This document shows, piece after piece, positions 58,901-64,000 of a stretch of 64,000 bases of DNA. The DNA comes from Semisulcospira habei. Lineage: Eukaryota > Mollusca > Gastropoda > Semisulcospiridae. The notes below the pieces were generated by a model that did not search any database, was not told where the DNA came from, and saw nothing but the letters and a program-made list of their open reading frames with translations. The translations under genes and the position numbers were made by a program. The stretch lies in assembly GCA_036245525.1 (NCBI GenBank), contig BTPG01000006.1:71360964-71424963 (forward strand), written 5' to 3'. Numbering within the stretch: the first letter of the stretch is position 1; each line of letters begins with the position of its first letter.

Positions 58901-61900
58901 TATATTGAGCAACAGTTGTTTGATATAGTGCCGATAAACAGACAGATGTGATTACTTGACTCAAATCAAAATGTCATCGTCTTACGACTCGAACATTTTG
59001 ATTCGGGTCTCGTATTCACATCTGCCTGTTATCGGCACTATATCAATCAAAGTTTTGCTCAATATTACATTATCTATGATGATAAAATGAAAAGTATAAT
59101 TATTATAATAATATATAAGATGATAATGTGAGAAGGATATTATAATTATTAAGGTATCAATGCTGATAATATAGGAAGAATAATTAGTATACTATCTATG
59201 ACGATAATAAAGATGACGACGACAATAATGTGCTTCTAACCTGCATCAGAAGATCTTTCATAGCGACAATGATCATGCCGGCCAACATGGCTATAGGCAG
59301 AGACACGAAGAGCTGCCCGGCCACAAGCAGGACTATCAACAGGAAGGCTGCTGACGAAAGGCCGTTGAGGGTGGACTTGGATCCCAGAGAACTGAGCATC
59401 ATGGTGCGGGGAGGGGCCACGCTGGCGGGGAAATTCTGGAAGAAGGCTCCCAGGATGTTACAGGCACCGTATGCTACCAGCTCCTGGTTGTCGTCCACAG
59501 TGGTGCCGTTGATCTTGGCCGTCATCTGGGGGAGGGGGGGAGGACGGTATTTTCATATCAGAATCAAATTTTACGTCAAAAACCTATCCACTGCACTTAC
59601 CAACCCGTTACCTTTTTGAGGGAGTACGCTACAAAAGGACGCACTCGGGCAGTGCACCACAAGCACAATTCTCTTCAAATGAGATGCATACCATCTCATT
59701 TTAATGGAAGCCCAGTCAGCGAAGGTCCTCGGGCTTGCGACGACCGCAGAGAGCCCGCGCACGGCTGTGCGCGAGCCTCTGCGGCTGTAGCGGGCCCGAA
59801 GACAGCGCTGGACAGACAACAGTTAGATCCCCTGCAGGGGATCCAACTGTTGTCTGTCCAGCGCTGTGATTCCCCTTGGTTTGCCAGCGCTAGCCTTACC
59901 TATCTGGTTTGTGGGCCCGAAGACGTTTTGCTACTGGGGAGTGTACTTGCTGTGTACTCCCAGAGTAGGTCTATATGGAAAGTTCGTCCGCAAACGTTAT
60001 GGGCACTCCCATACACCCATTCACCCACCCACACACCCTTCCACTCGTTCGCCCACCTTGCACAGCGCAATGTTGAGGGCAAAGGTCAGGATGCTGATGA
60101 TGAAGCCGTCTATAGCCACGCTCTGCAGGGTGCTCATTTCCGGTACGGTGGGGGCAGGAATTCCTGAAACAGGCCAGAGAAGTTGCGGGTCAAACACTGT
60201 TTGTTCAAATAGTAAGTATTCGATAAGCCTACTCCATAGGCACAAGCTTTGTCCCCTTCCCACATAACCAGCCTACAGCGCCGTCCAGTAGACGTCCTGA
60301 GCGTTAACTCATTCAAGGGACCCCCAGCAATAGCTTCGGAAGTGTTGTATAGCGTTGCCGGCGGCAACGCTATGAGACACTTTAGCAGCTATTGCTTCGG
60401 GGGGCATTGAATGAGTTAAAACACTGAGCTCGCAATAACCACAACTTAAATTTCTTCTCAAAGACTACATTACGGCTCAGGAGATAGTTTTACCATGGCA
60501 GTTCAAGGGTAGTGCCAGTACAGCTTGGCGCCAAGAGGTCGATACTTGTCTTTTTGTAGAGTGTCGGGGGTGACCCCGAGGTTAAACTGACCCCCAACTA
60601 ACTAATTTACTTTTAAGAAAGGAACATCCCAAAACTTCTTTGTTGGGATTTTGTGGTGAAAACATTACCGCAAGGGTTTCAAAGAAAATAAACTTAGTGT
60701 AGCGGTTCATTATAAAAATTTAAAAAAAATTTAAAAAGTTTTCTTTCAATTTAAGTAGAGGAAATTAGCGTTTCCGATTTAATCCCTCACCTGCCAATGC
60801 ACGTATACATTTTTGTTCCTGAAATCTTGGTTCATTCAACGAACAAAAGCCAACACCGTCCAAGAAACATAGATACAAACTGGTCTCAGCAAAGGTACAG
60901 ATCCTCATGAGCCCACTCAGTCGAGGGAGCTCATGTGGATCTATGCCTTTTGCTGTTGGATCGTGTTCACTTTTTTCTCTAGAGTCAAAGGGTTAAGATC
61001 TGTTGTCGATCTGATGACGCGTCTTTGCTCCGAAACTTTGTCATTTTCCTCTTCTGAAAAGTAACAGGTTTTCCCCCACTCTACTAATTTTATTTTATTT
61101 TATATTATTTTTTTTCATTTATTTATTTTATCTTATATTATTTTATTCATTTATTTCATTTTATTTTATTTTATTTTATTTTATTTTATTGGCATTTTAC
61201 GCGACTATTTTGACGTGCCAAATACTGCGGTATGTTTAAAGCGTTGCCAGCACATCGAAATAAGAATTGTTGTAAATGACATTTTGCTACAACAAACCTT
61301 GTAATAATCACAATCAGCTGTATTTCTTTCTAGGTGCCGATACAACGCAAGAAAGACTTTTTTGGTCTGGTCAACGTGCAAGCAGTACTGGTACCTGTAG
61401 GCACGTCACCCACGATGGCGATGCCGTACTGCTTCTTGAGTTCTGCGAAGTGCGAGATGGCCGTGGATATGATGACGACGATCAGGTCGATAGGTATGGG
61501 CACGGGCAGCTTGTGGGCGAACCTCTGGTTGATGCCGATCTTCACGGCCAGCAGGACCGCCATGCTGATCAAGCCAATGACCAGGTCCGCTATGATGGTC
61601 TTGGGTAGATTCGTGAAGATGTCTCCGTAGGTCATGGGCACCTTGCCCCAGCCGGGGTGGTTCGGCACCTTCATGCGCAGAAAAGAAGGTACAATGCGAT
61701 TTCTGTACTGATAAGCTAAAATCTGTTTGCTTGATCGATCCCCTTGCTACTGTTGTACATGTTTGTGTCTGAAATCTTTGTTTATTCAACGACCAAAAGG
61801 CTAAAACAGTCCAAGAAACAGGGATATAAATTAGTCTTAGCAAGAGGTAAAGATCTTCATGTGCCCCCGCATTCGCGGGGGCTCATGAGGATCTATGACT

Positions 61901-63297
61901 CTTGCAGTTGGATCATGCTCATTCTTTTCAGCAGTTAAGGTAAACAGTACCGGTGGCTGCCTGCTCCATGGGGTTAATATTCCAACATTTCTTATATATT
62001 GTAAACTGGTCTTCACTACTTGAATTTTACCAACATGTAGATGTGTTTTATGAATGTTACAATTTTGTTTGAATTTGCGTACATCTACACTAAACATAGG
62101 TCAAAAGGTATCATTTTTATTTATATTTAAAACAGCACAATTTAAAATAACAAAAAAACGCTTTGAAAAGACAAGCAGGTCGTGCTAAATTTTACTAAAA
62201 TTTCTTTCTTGCTTGTTTGTCAACTTTGAAAAAAAAATAAGTCATAACCTGAAAAATGTGTATTGGTCGTTTGACATCGAGCGCACTACGTTTGTCTCTT
62301 TTGCGTGTCAATTATTTCTTTCATTGTTGCATGCTTGGCAGTTACATTTATGGTCCGGATTTGGTCCGATTAAAAACATGACTCGTCCTTGGCCCCACTG
62401 AGATCATGGCCCGTACGCACATTTACTAATATCAGAAAATCAGACAAAAAGGTAACTTCTAAGCGTTGTAAGTGCAAAGAAAATATCCAGAAATATTGAA
62501 ACTCGCTTAGAAAGGACAGCTACAACACTATATATTGTGTTGTAACCGTCACACACTTAGAAAGGACAATTACAACACAATTTATTGTCCTGCAATTGTT
62601 CTTTCTACGCGTGTTTCATTCTTTGTTGAGATTACCTTTGATATAGGATAACACTGTAATCCATGTAACCCCCGATGCCCTACAGCGGGTGACGGATCGA
62701 CCATGATAATTCAAGGGTAATGCCAGATTAGCTTGGCGCCATCAGGCGCCAAGCTAATCTGGCATTACCCTTGAATTAGCATGGTCGATCCACCTCCTGC
62801 AGCTGGTACACAGTTGCTAAGCGACACCTCAGACATTTGGGAAACGCGGGCTTGGGGTTGAACGGGTTACGGTCTGGCTCGTCACGTCTTGTTTACCTTG
62901 ATGTGCAGCAGCTTGGTGATCTGGGTAGTGACGATGTGGAAGCCCGCAGCGAACGTGAATCCACCGATGAAGGACTTGGACAGGAAGTTGGTGATGAAGC
63001 CCAGCTTGAGAAAGCCCATGCCCATCAGGATAAACCCGCAGACGAGGCACGTGGCCGCCGAGACGCCTATCTTGAACTCCATGATCTGCTCCCCTGTCAA
63101 GTTCCTGCCCACGTTGTTTGCTTGAAACTTCAGAGACTCGCGCTCCACGGTGTTGGAGATGAGGAGAGCCACGACCCCGTTAGTGCCGATGGAGGCAAAC
63201 TGGGACGTGCCGAAGAAGACGTAGCAAATGATAGGAAAGAAACTCGAGTACAGACCTACAGCCGGCGTCAGGGCAGCCAGAAGACCGTAACCCAGAC
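55398..63297 (-). CDS. SLC26/SulP family anion transporter, C-terminal ~617 codons (partial)
   Basis: This is a plasma-membrane multi-pass exchanger or channel for anions such as chloride, bicarbonate, sulfate or oxalate. Exons in order of transcription: 63,297-62,897; 61,668-61,395; 60,163-60,057; 59,525-59,241; 57,477-57,227; 55,932-55,398. All junctions use GT/AG and keep frame (phases 0,1,0,0,2). Visible parts: GLGYGLLAALTPAVGLYSSF and FGTSQFASIGTNGVV of the first membrane helices, GFHIVTTQITKLL, the STLQSVAIDGFIISILTFAL region, NFPASVAPPRT, DLDLGLLVGVVFS, and a STAS domain (FRFESPLYYTSVERFKKELY, DCSPMNYIDVAGIDCL). About 100 N-terminal residues are outside the window. The member cannot be told from sequence alone; SLC26A5/A6-like is plausible. 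Confidence 0.93.
56105..56175. repeat. Imperfect palindrome in an SLC26 intron
   Basis: Arms ATACTTCTATTCAAGTGAGA and TCTCATTTAAATAGAAGTGT around TGCTGTCGCA. A related arm, TTCTCTTCAAATGAGATGCA, appears at 59,670-59,710 in another intron of the same gene. Confidence 0.65.
56398..56805 (-). repeat. Family C dispersed retroposon-like repeat, full copy
   Basis: On the minus strand it runs from CCCCCACCAGGGTCTGCCCT to GGGACGTTAAGCAATGTACA and an (ATTGG)n-like end. It has an uninterrupted TTAA at 56,536-56,539. No RNA polymerase III boxes were recognised, so its class is uncertain. Confidence 0.8.
57227..57477 (-). CDS. SLC26 exon: last membrane helices and start of STAS linker
   Basis: A 251-bp exon from TTTTCTAG|GTGCAG to TTCAG|GTATGC. 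It encodes KGLWKINKPDFFIW and the DLDLGLLVGVVFS helix, then the cytoplasmic GVRIFR lead into STAS. Confidence 0.92.
57838..57911. repeat. Fold-back hairpin, 'ATAGATCC' type, in an SLC26 intron
   Basis: AAACATCTCCAAGAGGCATA to GATCCTCAT and the exact complement lie around a TACCGG-containing loop. Its outer arm (ACATCTCC) matches the copy at 7,256, not those beginning GCAAGAGG. Confidence 0.85.
58155..58275. repeat. (TATAA)n microsatellite in an SLC26 intron
   Basis: About 24 copies of TATAA. AT-rich sequence extends on both sides. Confidence 0.95.
58895..59072. repeat. ~175-bp fold-back repeat in an SLC26 intron
   Basis: The outer arms share GATATAGTGCCGATAA / TTATCGGCACTATATC and TATTGAGCAA / TTGCTCAATA. 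The inner arms share ATCAAAATGT / ACATTTTGAT around TCATCGTCTTACGACTCGA. No TTAA ends are seen. Confidence 0.8.
59241..59525 (-). CDS. SLC26 exon: anion-path helices
   Basis: A 285-bp exon from CCCCCAG|ATGACG to ATGCAG|GTTAGA. It contains NQELVAYGACNILGAFFQNF, which matches the conserved region around transmembrane helices 8-10 of the family, and a Leu/Val-rich helix. Confidence 0.92.
59726..59867. repeat. Two consecutive palindromes in an SLC26 intron
   Basis: The first (59,726-59,801) pairs TCCTCGGGC...CGACCGCAGAG with CTCTGCGGCTGT...GGGCCCGA. The second (59,802-59,867) pairs AGCGCTGGACAGACAACAGT with its complement around ATCCCCTGCAGGGGAT, with a single arm mismatch (TTAGATCC/GGATCCAA). 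Confidence 0.85.
60057..60163 (-). CDS. SLC26 exon: IPAPTVPEM segment
   Basis: A 107-bp exon between TGTTTCAG and CAAG|GTGGGC. It encodes GIPAPTVPEMSTLQSVAIDG and a hydrophobic helix ending in ALCK. Confidence 0.9.
60220..60303 (+). mobile_element. SINE (family A) 3' fragment
   Basis: CTACTCCATAGGCACAAGCT through CATAACCAGCC and CCGTCCAGTAGACG to GAGCGTTAA is a decayed version of the tail seen at 33,010-33,100. Confidence 0.6.
60304..60419. repeat. TTAA-flanked fold-back element, 'GCCGGCGGC' type
   Basis: TTAA is at 60,304-60,307 and 60,416-60,419. The ends are CTCATTCAAGGGACCCCC and GGGGGCATTGAATGAG. The core TAGCGTTGCCGGCGGCAACGCTA is a perfect palindrome, flanked by arms containing AGCAATAGCT. 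A partial 'GGCGCC' element (one arm only) adjoins it, to about 60,540. Confidence 0.88.
60780..61000. repeat. Element with 'ATAGATCC' hairpin, minus orientation
   Basis: Same class as 12,194-12,426. GGTTCATTCAACGAACAAAA and CCAAGAAACATAGATACAAA form the shoulder, then a degraded hairpin (AGATCCTCATGAGCCC...GGGAGCTCATGTGGATCT), ending CAAAGGGTTAA. Confidence 0.7.
61395..61668 (-). CDS. SLC26 exon: middle membrane core
   Basis: It starts VPNHPGWGKVPMTYGDIF after GCATGAAG and ends GDVPTG at ACAG|GTACCA, leaving one base that completes a Gly codon with the next exon. Confidence 0.92.
61726..61980. repeat. Element with 'ATAGATCC' hairpin, minus orientation
   Basis: The shoulder GTTTATTCAACGACCAAAAG and CCAAGAAACAGGGATATAAA precedes the hairpin at about 61,841-61,906 (CCCCCGCATTCGCGGGGG centre). 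The right end is CATGGGGTTAA. Confidence 0.75.
62661..62872. repeat. Fold-back element, 'GGTAATGCC' variant
   Basis: The ends are GTAACCCCCGATGCCC and GGGGTTGAACGGGTTAC; the TTAA has changed to GTAA/TTAC. The arms TTCAAGGGTAATGCCAGATT and AATCTGGCATTACCCTTGAA differ at paired positions from other variants. Confidence 0.85.
62897..63297 (-). CDS. SLC26 exon: early transmembrane helices
   Basis: It begins after TTGTGCAG and ends AAG|GTAAAC. It carries the helix-pair region from GLGYGLLAAL to LLHIK, including ISNTVERES in the extracellular-loop position. The entering phase needs one base from an upstream exon not in the window. Confidence 0.92.
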
Positions 63298-63369
63298 CTG
63301 CACAATGCGTAGAGATTGTTACACAGGGAAAAGTAAGTAAGTCAGTAAGTCAGTTTTTTACCTATTTGC

Positions 63370-63372
<3 letters not shown>

Positions 63373-63446
<74 letters not shown>
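63373..63446. repeat. (GTTA)n microsatellite
   Basis: About 18 copies of GTTA/TTAG directly upstream (minus-strand sense) of the first visible SLC26 exon. Confidence 0.95.
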
Positions 63447-63524
63447 GGAGTTTAGCGGCGACTATGTACATCTTGTGACGGCATACAGGTAAAGGGTACT
63501 GGTTATTACGCAGGACGGGTACAA

Positions 63525-63610
63525 GCAGAACGTCCTCGGGCCCACGACGGTCGCAGTGGACCCGCGCACAGTTGTGCGGGCCCACTGCGGCCGTCGTGGC
63601 CCCGAGAAGT
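63525..63610. repeat. GC-rich palindrome
   Basis: CTCGGGCCCACGACGGTCGC pairs with the complement ending GGCCCCGAG around GCGCACAGTTGTGCG. It is related to the first palindrome at 59,726-59,801. Confidence 0.8.
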
Positions 63611-63759
63611 TAGTAAGTTATTTGGGTTTAACGCCAGGCAGGCGACTAAGGCCATTTCACGGCGGTTCCCGACGACCTTTGCTTATTGGGTAGTTGTCTT
63701 ATTAGGCAATGGGTATATAAATTGCAATGTACGCCCGTTGTTTTGCCGTCTTTCCGTCC

Positions 63760-63990
63760 AGTCAGAACGACGGGCTTGTTCAGATAGCATGTTCGTTTAA
63801 AGATAAATCAAAGTGTTACAGTTGCAGTGCGCCTGAATTGATCAGTGTTCAGATCGTACTCCATAGGCAATAGTTGTCCCTGTCCAACCCCCTCCCCCCT
63901 CCCCCCCTCCCCCCACCATGACCCGCCTGTTAGGTCCGTCCATTATTCTCACTCCGGTGCCGTGGACGTTCAAGCCCCAACTAAGCAACT
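63760..63990 (+). mobile_element. SINE (family A), 3' two-thirds
   Basis: GACGGGCTTGTTCAGATAGC, AGTGCGCCTGAATTGATCAG, CTCCATAGGCAATAGTTGTC and GGTGCCGTGGACGTTCAAGC follow the order of the copies at 32.8-33.8 kb. The tRNA-like head is absent, and a C run is expanded near 63,890. Confidence 0.75.
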
Positions 63991-64000
63991 ATCCGTCGTT

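Overview
The window is animal nuclear DNA, very repeat-rich, most likely from a mollusc and probably a marine gastropod. That assignment is inference. It rests on spliced genes with consensus GT/AG borders, tRNA-derived SINEs ending in a 'GTGGACGTTAAACCC'-type tail, RTE, Gypsy and Tc1 elements together, and very long CA, TA and TTA microsatellites. It is not prokaryotic: there are no operons and no ribosome-binding sites.

Two host-type gene models can be built. (1) On the minus strand, six exons between 55,398 and 63,297 encode about the last 617 codons of an SLC26/SulP anion transporter that ends in a STAS domain. All five internal junctions agree in phase and have consensus splice sites; the N-terminal exons lie beyond the right edge. 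(2) On the plus strand, a short exon (38,953-39,081) and a long exon (40,290-42,707) join in phase 0 into an ~848-aa zinc-finger protein with a tyrosine-recombinase-like catalytic core and a Myb/SANT-like C-terminus. It is either a domesticated or a Crypton-like mobile gene.

Most of the rest is mobile DNA. At 10.5-27.5 kb there is a nest of four levels: an RTE retrotransposon with one full-length ORF (15,383-18,542, minus) lies in the leader of a nearly pristine Gypsy-type LTR retrotransposon (14,129-26,551, LTRs of 1,130 bp differing at one seen base). The Gypsy element lies in a tRNA-derived SINE, which lies in a duplicated anonymous repeat. Three more 5'-truncated RTE copies have clear target duplications (6.5, 30.0 and 48.8-50.6 kb). 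Three Tc1-like pseudo-elements are present (1.7-5.4, 29.0-29.7, 34.3-35.9 kb). The first is split by a ~2.1-kb insert carrying a fragment that resembles the zinc-binding N-terminus of RAG1-like proteins. A ~640-bp satellite with an inversion and a head-to-tail SINE trimer fill 30.4-34.2 kb.

The most striking signal is a large set of near-perfect fold-back hairpins scattered from 5.6 to 62.9 kb. Most start at TTAAC(T/C)C and end at G(A/G)GTTAA while having several unrelated interiors. Two filled/empty-site comparisons inside this window show that they insert at TTAA and duplicate it. The two arms change together between copies, which points to arm homogenisation or selection for pairing. Several sit in introns of the SLC26 gene and in the intron of the recombinase-like gene. 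A 10-N assembly gap at 51,507-51,516 separates two near-copies of the same locus, one with and one without a hairpin insertion. They may be two haplotypes placed in series.
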